NCBI RefSeq assembly: GCF_003660395.1
Contig: NZ_QXQT01000001.1
Span: 1 to 64,000, forward strand
Length of the DNA stretch: 64,000 bases
Reading direction: 5' to 3'
Source: Helicobacter vulpis
GTDB taxonomy: Bacteria; Campylobacterota; Campylobacteria; Campylobacterales; Helicobacteraceae
Shown: positions 19,881 through 29,430 of the stretch, piece by piece
How the letters are laid out: every line of letters starts with the position of its first letter
How positions within the stretch are numbered: position 1 is the stretch's first letter
Position numbers and translations under genes: made by a program
The notes under the pieces: generated by a model
The model's database searches: none
Seen by the model: the letters and a program-made list of their open reading frames with translations, nothing else
Told to the model about the DNA's origin: nothing

Positions 19881-20864
19881 ATGCTAGCATGGGGGGCTAT
19901 TCTTTGGAGAGTGCTTTTGCGCGTTGTGGAACAGAGAGATTTAAATGTGCGCTTGGGGGTGTTTTACATGGCTTTGGGGGCGTTGAGTTTTGGTTTGCTC
20001 AACGCGCTCATCAAGATGCTAGGTTCTTACTACTCACCCCTAGAGAATATCTTTTATCGCTCCTTTTTCATGCTCTTTTTTCTATGGGGGCTTTACTACA
20101 TCAAACCCTTTTCTTTTAGAGCGCACAAACCCGGAGGGCTCGCTCTTTTGATTTCTAGGGTGTTTGTGGGGCAGATGGGCATGATCTTGATCTTTTACAA
20201 TATCGCGCACATGGATCTGGGCAGCGCGATCGCCTTTAGTCAAAGTGGACCCATTTATGCCATTTTCATCGCGTGGTGGGTACTTAAAGAGCGCATCACT
20301 TGGCAATTGGTGCTCTCTGCACTCTTGGGGATCTTGGGGGTGGGTTTTGTGGCTAACCCGCACACCAGTGGGCTCTCTTGGGGATTGGTGGTTTCAGGGA
20401 TTTTAAGCGGGTTGATGATGTCTTGTGCCTATGTGAGTTTGAATAAACTCAAGGAGTATTACGATGGGGGGTTTGTGATCGTGGTGTTTTCGGTGTCTTT
20501 AACGCTGATGAGTCTAGCTCTGATGTGTTTTGACATCCCCCCCTTTGCCTCAGGCTACCACCCCTTGCGTTTTGAGGGGATGTGGTGGCGTTGGGATTTG
20601 TGGCTTTTAATAGGCACGGGTTTAAGCGGGGCGTTGGGGCAGTGCTTTATCACCAAAGCCTATATGATCGCCCCAGCCGGACTCATCTCACCCGTGGATT
20701 ACACCCGCTTGTTATGGGCGGTGCTCTTTGGTATGCTCTTGGGCGACCCCCCTTTGCATTTTTTGCAAATCTTGGGCATGGGGCTTATCGTGCTCTCTGG
20801 AGTGCTCATCGTGCTAGAGAGCAAAACCAAAACAAAGGCAAAATATGAATCGACAAACTCTTAA
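19881..20864 (+). CDS. EamA (DMT superfamily) transporter
   Basis: The product has about ten hydrophobic helices in two EamA repeats, each starting with features such as LGALSFGLLNALIKML and ending with ALLGILGVGF or LGMGLIVLSGVLIVLES. This family exports metabolites or drugs across the inner membrane; the substrate is not predictable. The start is uncertain: ATG at 19881 has no good ribosome site, and a GTG about 70 bases downstream, just before VRLGVFYMALGALSFG, may be the true one. It overlaps the next gene by 20 bases. Confidence 0.8.
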   Translation: MLAWGAILWRVLLRVVEQRDLNVRLGVFYMALGALSFGLLNALIKMLGSYYSPLENIFYRSFFMLFFLWGLYYIKPFSFRAHKPGGLALLISRVFVGQMGMILIFYNIAHMDLGSAIAFSQSGPIYAIFIAWWVLKERITWQLVLSALLGILGVGFVANPHTSGLSWGLVVSGILSGLMMSCAYVSLNKLKEYYDGGFVIVVFSVSLTLMSLALMCFDIPPFASGYHPLRFEGMWWRWDLWLLIGTGLSGALGQCFITKAYMIAPAGLISPVDYTRLLWAVLFGMLLGDPPLHFLQILGMGLIVLSGVLIVLESKTKTKAKYESTNS

Positions 20865-21258
20865 CTTGCTTTTAGAATGCCATGTTCTAGGCATTGTGGG
20901 CTTGAGCCCTGACCCGCATAAGGACAGCCACAAGGTCGGGGCGTACCTGCAAGCGCAGGGCTATCGCATTGTGCCCATTTACCCCAAAGTGGATGCGCCC
21001 ATTTTAGGTCAAGCCGTTTATGTTACCCTCCAAGAGGCGCACCGTGCCCACCCCCTAGATGGGGTGATTGTCTTTAGAAAATCTGCAGCGATCATGCCCT
21101 TAGCCCAAGAGTTTTTGAGCCTTACACCCCTCCCCAAACTCTTTTGGATGCAATTAGGCGTTCAAAACGCCCAAGCCACTCAGTTATTGCAAGAGCATGG
21201 CATAGGGGTGGTCCAAGATCATTGCGCCCTCATAGAACACCACAGAGCACAAGGTTAA
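20845..21258 (+). CDS. CoA-binding domain protein (YccU-like)
   Basis: The 137-residue product is a single Rossmann-like CoA_binding domain: IVGLSPDPHKDSHKVGAYLQAQGYRIVPIYP at the N-terminus and VIVFRKSAAI and FWMQLGVQN further on match this small family. Its biochemical role is unknown. It overlaps the EamA gene and is followed in the same frame by a membrane-protein gene after an 18-base gap. Confidence 0.8.
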   Translation: MNRQTLNLLLECHVLGIVGLSPDPHKDSHKVGAYLQAQGYRIVPIYPKVDAPILGQAVYVTLQEAHRAHPLDGVIVFRKSAAIMPLAQEFLSLTPLPKLFWMQLGVQNAQATQLLQEHGIGVVQDHCALIEHHRAQG

Positions 21259-21276
21259 GCAATTCTCCCCTCCAGT

Positions 21277-22452
21277 GTGCCCAGCCCCCTTTATAGCCGT
21301 CTTTTAGGCTTGTTGGTGGTGGTGAGTTTGACACTAGGGGTGGTGAAGAGTTTAGAGATTTCTATTAGCTATAAAGAAGCCCTGCTCTATTTTAGCACGC
21401 CTAGCTTTTGGCTGGACGCTCTTTTGTTGGGGGCGTTGCGCGATTTGGTGGGGGTGTTGGGCAAATCCCTCCCCCATGATTTGGCTTTGCGTCTGCCCAG
21501 TTTGCTTTTGCACGCGCTCAATCTCATCTTGCTTTACAAACTCAGCCTCAAGCTCCAACCCAAAAAACCCTATGATCCGCTCCTCAGCGCGCTCACCTTC
21601 GCGCTGCTCCCGGGCGTGCAACTGGGTGCGATCCTCTTGGGTAAGGTGAGCTTGCTCTTCACCCTAGCCCTCTCTAGCATGCTCTTATTCCACACGCGTG
21701 TCTTTTACGCGCTAATCCCCCTGCTTGCCCTCTTTGATCCAAGCTGTATGGTCTTGCTCACCGCCCTTTTCTTATACGCGCTCAAGCACAAACACCGCCT
21801 CAAAACTAGCTTGTTGGGCGTGGCTTTGATGTTCAATGTACTCTATTTTAAACCCGTCTCTGGGATGCCCCAGGGCTTTTTTTTAGAAACGCTTTTTGTG
21901 ATGTTTGTACTCTATTCTCCCTGTTTATGCCTCTATTACCCCTATGCGCTCTATGCGCAAGTGATCAAGGCGCGCCAACAGGATAGCTTGGTGGGTATGG
22001 TGGGCGCGGTGGGCTTTTGCCTGCCCCTGCTCTTATCCCTACGCCAAGAAATCAGCCCGCAATTTCTAGCCTATGGCGTGTTGGGCATACCTATCTTGCT
22101 CAAACACGCGCTCTCTAGTATCCGCGTACACCTCCCCCTTTTTCGCACCCATTATCGGATTCGCTACAGCCTTGTCTTTGGTACTTTGCTTTTAGAAAGT
22201 GTGTACTTGTGGGGGGGGTATAATCCCTTTGTGCGCACCCACTACATCGCCAAAGAACTCGCCTCAGCCCTGCAAGCCCGGGGCGTACACGCCCTGCACA
22301 CCTTCGCGCCTAAGATGGCGTTACGGCTGCGTTTCTATGGCATTCAAGAGGGGGGGAAGGTCTTTTTGTTAGAGAGCGACAAACCCGGGGACATCAACAT
22401 CACCTATAACCGCAAAATTGTCGCTAGCTATAATCTCGTGTACAAGCCCTAG
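21277..22452 (+). CDS. multi-pass membrane protein, possibly GT-C type glycosyltransferase
   Basis: The product (about 391 residues) has eight or more hydrophobic segments and ends in a hydrophilic 90-residue domain. The segment [26 protein letters not shown] resembles the region after the first loop in GT39/ArnT-like enzymes, but I see no clear catalytic Asp/Glu pair, so the assignment is weak. Start GTG at 21277 lacks a good ribosome site; translation may reinitiate after the preceding gene. It ends convergently with prpB, three bases overlapping. Confidence 0.6.
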   Translation: MPSPLYSRLLGLLVVVSLTLGVVKSLEISISYKEALLYFSTPSFWLDALLLGALRDLVGVLGKSLPHDLALRLPSLLLHALNLILLYKLSLKLQPKKPYDPLLSALTFALLPGVQLGAILLGKVSLLFTLALSSMLLFHTRVFYALIPLLALFDPSCMVLLTALFLYALKHKHRLKTSLLGVALMFNVLYFKPVSGMPQGFFLETLFVMFVLYSPCLCLYYPYALYAQVIKARQQDSLVGMVGAVGFCLPLLLSLRQEISPQFLAYGVLGIPILLKHALSSIRVHLPLFRTHYRIRYSLVFGTLLLESVYLWGGYNPFVRTHYIAKELASALQARGVHALHTFAPKMALRLRFYGIQEGGKVFLLESDKPGDINITYNRKIVASYNLVYKP

Positions 22453-23320
22453 TTTTTGCGCATTAGCGCGTCTATTTGGGCTTCATAGCTGTAATAATCC
22501 AACACTTCATAGAGTTCTTCTCTAGTTTGCATGCGCGCAATTTGATCCCTTTGCGTGCCCCTTTCTTTGATGTCTATATACACCTCTAACGCCGCTTTAT
22601 TCATCGCTCTGAACGCGCTTAAGGGGTAAAGTGCCATAGACACCCCCACACTTTTGAGCTCCTCAAGGGTGAATAGGGGGGTGCGCCCAAATTCGGTGAT
22701 ATTGGCTAAGATGGGCACGCTCACAGCCTCAACGAACGCGCGGTATTCTTCTAAACTCTGCAAAGCCTCCGCAAAGATCGCATCCGCGCCCGCTTGTACA
22801 TACGCCTGCGCGCGGGCATGGCAGATTCTAGCCCTTCTTGGGCGCGCGCATCCGTACGCGCGATCAAGTAAAAATGCGGGTCTAGTTTTCTAGCTTGGTG
22901 GGCTGCCTGCAGGCGATCGCACATCTCTTGGGTGGGTACACATGCCTTGTTGGGGCGGTGTCCACAGCGTTTTGCGCTCACCTGATCTTCTAAATGCGCC
23001 CCGGCCGCCCCGCTTTTAATGAGCTGGGTGATGGTTCTAGCAATGTTGAGCGCGTGCCCAAAGCCCGTATCCGCGTCCACAATCAAGGGGGTATCACAGA
23101 CCGCACAGATACGCCGTACATCTATACACACTTCTTCTAAGCCTGTAATGCCCAAATCCGGCAAGCCATAGGACGCGTTTGCCACCCCCGCCCCAGACAA
23201 ATACAAAGCCCTATGCCCGATTTTGCTTGCCTGCAGAGCTTGATAAGCGTTGATCGTGCCCACGATCTGCAAGGGCGCGCGCTCCACTAATGCCTGTCTA
23301 AATCTCTCTCCTGCACTCAT
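22449..23320 (-). pseudogene. prpB: methylisocitrate lyase PrpB, frameshifted
   Basis: PrpB splits 2-methylisocitrate into pyruvate and succinate in the methylcitrate cycle for propionate. Residues 1-170 include [10 protein letters not shown] and the active-site KRCGH (117-121). After ...RAQEGLESA the frame is lost; the correct continuation [29 protein letters not shown] is in another frame and runs to 22449. One missing base near 22814-22822 explains this; the restored protein is about 290 residues, normal for the family. It is probably an intact gene with a sequence error. It lies ten bases after prpD. Confidence 0.85.
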
Positions 23321-23329
23321 GCACGCCTC

Positions 23330-24796
23330 CTAGAAAGCAAAGAGGTCGCTAAAGGTGTCAAAATCCATTTGCAATAACGCGTTTTCATGAAAGACAATCT
23401 CTTCAATCTGACTAGCGCGTTTGAGGGCATACACCTCTCTTAAAGCCTGTTTGAATTTTTGATAGAGCAGGGGCAACCCCTCTTCGCGTCTGAACCTGTG
23501 CCCGATGGGGTAATGGACTTCTAGTTTCTGGGTTTTTGTGCCGTCTTTAAAGAACACCTGCAACGCGTTGGCGATGGAGCGTTTGCTAGGGTCTAGGTAT
23601 TCGCGGGTGTAGCGATCATCTACTGCAACTTCACTGAGCGCTCTTAAAGCATCGATGCGCGGGTCCGCAGCGCTCGCATCGCTGTAGGCGTGCTCGTTTA
23701 GATCCCCATAAATGAGCGCGTAAGCGACCATGTATTGGATGCAGTGATCGCGATCGGCGTAATTGTGCAACTCCCCTTCTTTATTGATAATGCGGTGTCC
23801 GGATTCTTGGGTGGTGATCTCAATCTTGGCGATGTCTTCTAATCTGTCTTTTACTTCTGCATGCAATTTGATCGCGCATTCTACCGCGGTTTGGGCGTGG
23901 AATTCTGCTGGGAAAGAGAGCTTAAAGAGCACATTCTCCATCACATAACTAGAAAATTCTTGGGGGATGTGCAAGACCTCGCCCCTTTCTTGCTGACTCT
24001 TCATAAAGACATCTTGATAACCCCAATACTGCGCGCTCAACGCTGAAGGGTAGCCCATTTCTCCACTGAGCGCTTTAAGGGCTAGATCCACACCTCTAGC
24101 GCTGGCATCCCCAGCCGCCCATGATTTTCTAGAACCCGTGTTGGGCGCGTGGCGATAACAGCGCAAACTCCCCCCGTCCACAAAGGCGTTAGAAACCCCA
24201 TTGCGCACTTCTTCAAAACTCCCCCCTAGCAACCCTGCACCCACCGCTGTGCTGGCAATGCGCACCAATAAGACATGATCTAAGCCCTCTATGTTAAAAC
24301 AATTCTCTAGGGCTAGAACGCCTTGAATCTCATGGGCTTTGATCATGGCAGTGAGAATCTGCTTGACTTGTAAGGGTTTTTGCCCCTTAGCGCGCCTATC
24401 CCGGCTCAAATAATCCCCCAAGCCCCAGATTGCCCCTAGATTGTCTGAGGGGTGTCCCCATTCAGCAGCTAGCCATGTGTCGTTAAAATCTAGCCAACGC
24501 ACCATGCAACCGATGTTAAACGCCGCGCGGACAGGCTCAAGTTGATAAGTGGTGCCCGGGATTTTCGTGCCCAGTGGGCGCAGCTGTGCCCCGGGTACAC
24601 TAGGTCCTAGTAATTTTGTACACTCTGGGTGTTTTAAAGAGAGCAGGGCGCAACCAATGGAGTCAATCAAGCACAATCTAGCGGTTTGGTAGGCTAATTC
24701 AGAAGTGATCTCATGATCCACCACATAGCGCGCGATACTAGAGAGCAATGTGTCAAATTCAGGTCTAGTAGTTTGCAAAGTTCCCATATGAGCCAT
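23330..24796 (-). CDS. prpD: 2-methylcitrate dehydratase
   Basis: PrpD dehydrates 2-methylcitrate to 2-methyl-cis-aconitate in propionate breakdown. The product from the ATG at 24796 has 488 residues, the family length. Typical parts are LCLIDSIGCALLSLKHPEC, the MVRWLDFNDTWLAAEWGHPSDNLGAI segment and FPAEFHAQTAVECAI. The frame is open to 24901, but AAGGA five bases before 24796 and the overlap with yggS favour 24796. It heads an operon with prpB; prpC (methylcitrate synthase) is not in the window. Confidence 0.93.
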   Translation of the reverse strand: MAHMGTLQTTRPEFDTLLSSIARYVVDHEITSELAYQTARLCLIDSIGCALLSLKHPECTKLLGPSVPGAQLRPLGTKIPGTTYQLEPVRAAFNIGCMVRWLDFNDTWLAAEWGHPSDNLGAIWGLGDYLSRDRRAKGQKPLQVKQILTAMIKAHEIQGVLALENCFNIEGLDHVLLVRIASTAVGAGLLGGSFEEVRNGVSNAFVDGGSLRCYRHAPNTGSRKSWAAGDASARGVDLALKALSGEMGYPSALSAQYWGYQDVFMKSQQERGEVLHIPQEFSSYVMENVLFKLSFPAEFHAQTAVECAIKLHAEVKDRLEDIAKIEITTQESGHRIINKEGELHNYADRDHCIQYMVAYALIYGDLNEHAYSDASAADPRIDALRALSEVAVDDRYTREYLDPSKRSIANALQVFFKDGTKTQKLEVHYPIGHRFRREEGLPLLYQKFKQALREVYALKRASQIEEIVFHENALLQMDFDTFSDLFAF

Positions 24797-24823
24797 GTGT
24801 GTCCTTAATGTTGAAATGATGAG

Positions 24824-24829
24824 ATTATA
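24824..24829 (-). promoter_or_regulatory. -10 box of prpD-prpB
   Basis: The minus strand reads TATAAT, 28 bases before the prpD start and beyond the end of yggS, so the two prp genes can be transcribed separately from the yggS group. Confidence 0.6.
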
Positions 24830-24840
24830 ATCTAGGAATC

Positions 24841-25515
24841 TTAACCCGCAAAAAGCGCATGCCCGATGCGTACCATATTTGCCCCATAGGCGATCGCGCA
24901 TTCAAAATCCGCACTCATGCCCATAGAGAGAATGGAGGCTTGGGGCAGGGTGTCAAACAGATCCTTAGCTTGCCCAAAGGCGCGCTCTAGAGCTTGGGTG
25001 TGGTGGTGGCTGGGGGTGGGGGGGGGAGTGGGACCGATGACCATCATGCCCTTGAGACGAATATGCGGGCAGGTTTGGCTAATATGGGTGTATATTTCTA
25101 GGGCTTGTTCTGGGATCACCCCGCTTTTAGCGCTCTCTTTAGAAATATTGACCTGCAAGAGCGCATTAAGGGTGCTTATGCTGCGCGCTTCTATGGCTTG
25201 GGCGAGCTCTAGGGAGTCTAGGGCGTGGAATAAGAAAGGTTTGAGGGCTAAGAGTTTGTTAATTTTATTGCGTTGCAAATTGCCTAGCATGTGCCACTCT
25301 AGGGGCAGGGCTTGTAGGGTGTTGAATTTTGCTTGCAAGTCCTGTACTTTGTTCTCTGCAAAAGCGCGTTGCCCGCACGCATAAAGGGCGCGTACTTGTT
25401 CAGCGGTGGCGTATTTAGACACGGCAATGAGTTGTACAATATGGTGGCGGTTATAGCTCAAACGGGCTTTTTCAATGCGCTTGATGAGGTGATCTAGGCG
25501 TTTGGCAAAGTCCAT
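24841..25515 (-). CDS. yggS: YggS/PLPBP-family pyridoxal phosphate homeostasis protein
   Basis: This family binds pyridoxal phosphate as a fold-type III barrel without known catalysis and balances the vitamin B6 pool. The 224-residue product has the cofactor lysine in LIAVSKYATAEQV (about Lys34), HMLGNLQRNKINKLL, and the phosphate-binding LSMGMSADFECAIAYGANMVRIGHALF. It follows ubiD by nine bases in the rpsA-serA-ubiD run. Confidence 0.92.
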   Translation of the reverse strand: MDFAKRLDHLIKRIEKARLSYNRHHIVQLIAVSKYATAEQVRALYACGQRAFAENKVQDLQAKFNTLQALPLEWHMLGNLQRNKINKLLALKPFLFHALDSLELAQAIEARSISTLNALLQVNISKESAKSGVIPEQALEIYTHISQTCPHIRLKGMMVIGPTPPPTPSHHHTQALERAFGQAKDLFDTLPQASILSMGMSADFECAIAYGANMVRIGHALFAG

Positions 25516-25524
25516 ATCTGTCCT

Positions 25525-27354
25525 TTAAGTGCTAGGGGAGTTGTGAATATGATAGCGTTTGTAAAGCGGATCGTCTAGGGGGGGGATAAGCCCTAGAGTG
25601 GATAATTTTTGCAAGACCTCTAAATTGCAATCGGTTTCTAGGGGCCACTCCCTGGTGTGCCCCTCTAGCGCGCCCTTATCTGTCGCGTCTAAAAAGACTA
25701 GCCCATTCTCTACTTTGAGATCGCGCTTGGCGTCTAAATTATTGGCGATACGCCAAAGCAACATGTAGGCGTTGTTGAGGTCGTTTTTGGACGCGTCCAC
25801 AAAGATCATAATACTCAGCGCGCTTTGCAAGTCTTCAAGCCCACTTAGCGCGCCCAATAAGGGGCGCAAAGCCTTTTGCACCCCCACCACACAGAGGGGG
25901 TTAGCGGTGTGCGTGCCATATTGTTTTAAGATCAACGCTTCGGGCAACACCTCTTGTATGCGGGCTAATAAAAGCGCGTCTTCTAACACACAAGGGGTTT
26001 TAGAGCTGGGCGTGGTGGCGTCAATGCCCAATTTCCCCCCAAAGGCAAAGCTGGGGCTGGCATGATCGAGCGCATCGCACACGCCCTCGCTTAAGAGCAG
26101 TTTATGGGGATCAAAGTGGTTTAAAATATGCGTGAAAATGGCGGGGTAGTCTTGCAAGCTGGGGGCATCAGGTCCTACAAAAATGGCATGTTTGACAAAG
26201 CTCATCTGCCCCGTGCCCCAAAAGTGGTGCATGATTTGGCTGGCATGCGCGGGGTAACTGGGCGCGATCTGGGCTAAAATCAGATTGTGAAAGACCCCAT
26301 TTTCAGGCATGTGATAATCTAAAAGTCCATAGGCGCTTTTTTGAATGAGGGGTAAAAAAAGCCGTTCGGTCAAATACCCCATATACTTGTCTTCTAAGGG
26401 GGGTTTGCCCACCACACAGGCTAGATAAATGGGATTGGGTCTGATGCGCAACGCGCCCACCTCTAAGAGAGGGTAGGGCTCTTGTGGGGTGTAAAAACCC
26501 GTGTGATCCCCAAAAGGACCTTCTAGGCGCATGTGTTCAGGGTCTACCCAGCCCTCAAGAATAATATCCCCATCGCGGGGCACACAAATAGGATTGGTGC
26601 GCGAACGCGTTAAAACAGGGCGTTTGCCCCTAAGCAAACCATAGAGCCAAAGTTCGAACATGCCATGTGGCATGGGCGCTTGCCCACACCAAGTATAGAG
26701 CGGATCGCCCCCAATGACAACACTCACGGGCATTTTGCGCCCCGCTTGTTTGTAAGCGTGGAAGAAGTGATTGCCATCTTTGTGGATTTGCCAATGCAAG
26801 CCCAAATGATTCTTGTCATAGACTTGCAAACGATATAGCCCCAAGTTTTTATGCGCCCCATCCAAGCTTTGGGTGTAAACCTGCCCCATTGTGATAAAGG
26901 GGGCGGCATCCCTCTCCCAAGTGGTGAGAATGGGCAGGTCGTAGAGATTGACTTGATCGCCGGTGTGCTCAATGTGGTCGGTGGGTTTATGGCTGATTTT
27001 GGGGACAAGATGAGAGAGGGTTTTTAGCATTTTGAGGGCATGCCAAATTTCTTTGAGACTCTTGGGTTTTTGTACGCGCAATAGAGCCTCTAACTGGGCA
27101 GAACAAGCCTCAATGGGCTTGCCTAAGATGAGCTCCATACGCCTAGAAGAACCAAAGAGGTTGATCAACACGGGCATGTTAAAGGATTGGTGGCGCTTGC
27201 CATCCATGGGTTTTGTACACAAAAGGGCTTTGCCCCCCTTTGGTTTTTTTGCCTCTAAATAGGCAAGATGAGGGATCTCTAAATAGATGTCTAAAGGGGT
27301 ATCTAGGGTTTGTAGCTCCCCTAAGCTTTCTAGCTGGACAAGAAAAGTACGCAC
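25525..27354 (-). CDS. ubiD: UbiD-family decarboxylase
   Basis: UbiD enzymes decarboxylate aromatic or unsaturated acids using prenylated FMN; in Helicobacter the likely role is a step of menaquinone synthesis through the futalosine route. The product is about 609 residues. LDIYLEIPHLAYLEAKKPKGGKALL near the N-terminus, NLGLYRLQVYDKNHLGLHWQIHKDGNHF and EGPFGDHTGFYTPQEPYPLLEV (with the catalytic Glu region) are typical. A TTG at 27387 would also be in frame, but the GTG at 27354, two bases after the serA stop, gives the usual start (RTFLVQLESLGEL). Neither has a good ribosome site. Confidence 0.9.
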   Translation of the reverse strand: MRTFLVQLESLGELQTLDTPLDIYLEIPHLAYLEAKKPKGGKALLCTKPMDGKRHQSFNMPVLINLFGSSRRMELILGKPIEACSAQLEALLRVQKPKSLKEIWHALKMLKTLSHLVPKISHKPTDHIEHTGDQVNLYDLPILTTWERDAAPFITMGQVYTQSLDGAHKNLGLYRLQVYDKNHLGLHWQIHKDGNHFFHAYKQAGRKMPVSVVIGGDPLYTWCGQAPMPHGMFELWLYGLLRGKRPVLTRSRTNPICVPRDGDIILEGWVDPEHMRLEGPFGDHTGFYTPQEPYPLLEVGALRIRPNPIYLACVVGKPPLEDKYMGYLTERLFLPLIQKSAYGLLDYHMPENGVFHNLILAQIAPSYPAHASQIMHHFWGTGQMSFVKHAIFVGPDAPSLQDYPAIFTHILNHFDPHKLLLSEGVCDALDHASPSFAFGGKLGIDATTPSSKTPCVLEDALLLARIQEVLPEALILKQYGTHTANPLCVVGVQKALRPLLGALSGLEDLQSALSIMIFVDASKNDLNNAYMLLWRIANNLDAKRDLKVENGLVFLDATDKGALEGHTREWPLETDCNLEVLQKLSTLGLIPPLDDPLYKRYHIHNSPST

Positions 27355-27356
27355 TT

Positions 27357-28934
27357 TTAAATACAGACCAAGCAGGCGTGCAAACAATGGGGGATTTGCT
27401 GGAGCGCGCGCAAGATGTCGGTGCTAATAGGCGCGTCCACTAAGATCACCGCTAAAGCCTCTTGCTTGTCATTGCGCCCCAATCTGAAATCTGCGATATT
27501 GATCCCATGTTTGCCCAAAGTCTGCCCCACATTGCCCACCACCCCGGGCACATCGGTGTTTTTGAATAAAATCATATTGCCTTGGGGTTTAATGTCCATT
27601 TCAAAGCCGTTAATATTGGTGATCTTGAGCAAGTCGTTGGCAAAGATAGTCCCGCTCACTTGGGTGGTTTGGGTGCGCGTGGTGAGCTGGAGGGTGATCG
27701 CGTTGGTGTAGGGGGTGGCGTTGTCTAAAGCGCGTGTGCTGATAGCAATTTTGCGCTCTTGAGCGACAAAGCGCGCGTTGACTTCGTTGATCTGATCGCC
27801 TAGGGTGGGCTTGAGCAATCCTAAAAGGGCAAAGGTGAGCAAAGAGTCGGCGTATTCGCGCACAGGTCCAGCCACAATGAGTTCGAGCGCCCCAATCGCG
27901 TCCTTATTGATTTGGGCAGAGAAAAAACCTAGTTTTTGCGTCAGTTGTAAATAGGTCTTAGCATAAGTAGGCATGTGCGCTTTAATAGAGAGATTGAGCG
28001 CGTTAGGGTATGCGCTCCCTTTTAGGGATTGAATCACCGCCTTAGCCGCTTCTAGGGCGATCTGCTCTTGAGATTCTAGGGTGTTAGCCCCGATATGGGG
28101 GGTTACATAGACATTCTCTAAATCTAGCAAAGGGTTTGCTATGCTAGGTTCTTTGCTAAAGACATCTAGCCCCAACCAACGCACTTTCTTAGAACGCAAC
28201 GCCTCTAAAAGCGCCTTTTCATTGTAAAGCCCCCCGCGCGCGCAGTTGATGAGAATCACCCCCTCTTTCATTTTGGCGATTTGGGGCGCGTCAATGATAT
28301 TAAGGGTCTCTGCATTCTTAGGGGTGTGGATGGTGATACAATCGCATGCCAAAATCTCATTAAAGTCTGTGGTGTAATGCGCGCCTAAATCTGTGGCTTT
28401 GGATTTGTGGATATAGGGATCGTAAGCGATCACCTCCATGCCAAAGGCGCGCGCGCGCACCCCCACACGCGAGCCGATATTGCCAAAGCCAATGATCCCT
28501 AACTTTTTCCCCTTGAGCTCTGTGCCATACCAATCCTCACGCTTCCAAAGTCTCTCTGATTTGAGTTGGGCGTTCGCGCTAGGGAAACGGCGCACGGCGT
28601 TGAGCAAATGCGCCATAGTGAGTTCTACGGCTGCGATGGTGTTGGCTGTGGGGACATTCATCACCACAATCCCCTTTTTAGAACACAGATCGATATGGAC
28701 ATTATCCACACCCACCCCTGCGCGTACAATGGCTTTGAGTTGATGGGCATGCTCGAGCATGGGCGCATCAATGGGGGTCATGCTCCGCGTGATGAGCGCA
28801 TGGGCGTTTTTGAGCGCGTGGGGTAGCGCGTTTTTGGGGGTGCTAGAATGATCCAAAACTTCTAAATCTGTTTGGGCATGGAGCAGAGCCACCCCGGCAG
28901 AGTGGATGGGATCGCAGATGACAACTTGGGGCAT
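27357..28934 (-). CDS. serA: D-3-phosphoglycerate dehydrogenase
   Basis: SerA oxidises 3-phosphoglycerate in the first step of serine synthesis. The 525-residue product is the long form: substrate and NAD domains (LGIIGFGNIGSRVGVRARAFGMEVIAYDP; the catalytic His is in NVYVTPHIGANT), an intervening ASB domain, and a C-terminal ACT domain (GNMILFKNTDVPGVVGNVGQTLGKHGINIADFRLGR). The ACT domain suggests serine feedback. It lies between a small hypothetical gene and ubiD. Confidence 0.96.
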   Translation of the reverse strand: MPQVVICDPIHSAGVALLHAQTDLEVLDHSSTPKNALPHALKNAHALITRSMTPIDAPMLEHAHQLKAIVRAGVGVDNVHIDLCSKKGIVVMNVPTANTIAAVELTMAHLLNAVRRFPSANAQLKSERLWKREDWYGTELKGKKLGIIGFGNIGSRVGVRARAFGMEVIAYDPYIHKSKATDLGAHYTTDFNEILACDCITIHTPKNAETLNIIDAPQIAKMKEGVILINCARGGLYNEKALLEALRSKKVRWLGLDVFSKEPSIANPLLDLENVYVTPHIGANTLESQEQIALEAAKAVIQSLKGSAYPNALNLSIKAHMPTYAKTYLQLTQKLGFFSAQINKDAIGALELIVAGPVREYADSLLTFALLGLLKPTLGDQINEVNARFVAQERKIAISTRALDNATPYTNAITLQLTTRTQTTQVSGTIFANDLLKITNINGFEMDIKPQGNMILFKNTDVPGVVGNVGQTLGKHGINIADFRLGRNDKQEALAVILVDAPISTDILRALQQIPHCLHACLVCI

Positions 28935-28942
28935 GGTCTTCC

Positions 28943-29422
28943 TTAATTGAATTGGTAGGGGATCTGATAATAACGCAGGTCGTCTAAAAAGGCTTGGCGC
29001 ACAGGCGAATTAGGCAGATAGATGATTAAGGTTGTTGTGCGCCCCTTTTTATCGGTGGCAAAATCAATGCGCTTTTCTTTTAAAATTTCATGCAAACAGA
29101 AGAACTTATACGCGTCCAAATTGCGGACAAATAATTTCTGCACTTGATGGCGCTCTCGAAACTCCAAAGTAACGCGCCGTTCTAAGATGGGGTAATCAAA
29201 ATCCTTAGACTCTAGGATACCAGGGGTGAGTTTTTCAGGAGGGTGCGGTTTGGTGAGAGGAGTCGACAGGTCTAGACTGCCACTGAGATGGTGGGGGGGA
29301 GGCGGAGGCTTGATATGGGTGATATAAAACTTATAGCCCACCCCCAGCACTGCAAATGCCACCAACCCTATAACTCCTAAGGGAACGAGTAGTCTAAAAC
29401 GCTTTAAACGCTTTTTTTTCAT
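28943..29422 (-). CDS. hypothetical membrane-anchored protein
   Basis: The 159-residue product has a strongly basic start (MKKKRLKRFR), one membrane segment (about residues 11-33), a Pro-rich linker (HIKPPPPPHH) and a hydrophilic 110-residue periplasmic part ending LRYYQIPYQFN. The neighbourhood (between rpsA and serA) is conserved in H. pylori, which also has a small hypothetical here. Function unknown. It follows rpsA by eight bases. Confidence 0.75.
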   Translation of the reverse strand: MKKKRLKRFRLLVPLGVIGLVAFAVLGVGYKFYITHIKPPPPPHHLSGSLDLSTPLTKPHPPEKLTPGILESKDFDYPILERRVTLEFRERHQVQKLFVRNLDAYKFFCLHEILKEKRIDFATDKKGRTTTLIIYLPNSPVRQAFLDDLRYYQIPYQFN

Positions 29423-29430
29423 TAGCGAGA

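Noticed and set aside
22751-23320. Truncated PrpB as a genuine short protein
   Set aside because: The last 20 residues (after ESA) are Arg-rich out-of-frame sequence, while the correct PrpB continuation is present in the next frame.
26724-27008. Minus-strand frame inside ubiD
   Set aside because: It lies in another frame of a well-supported UbiD gene and has low-complexity Pro/Ser composition typical of shadows.
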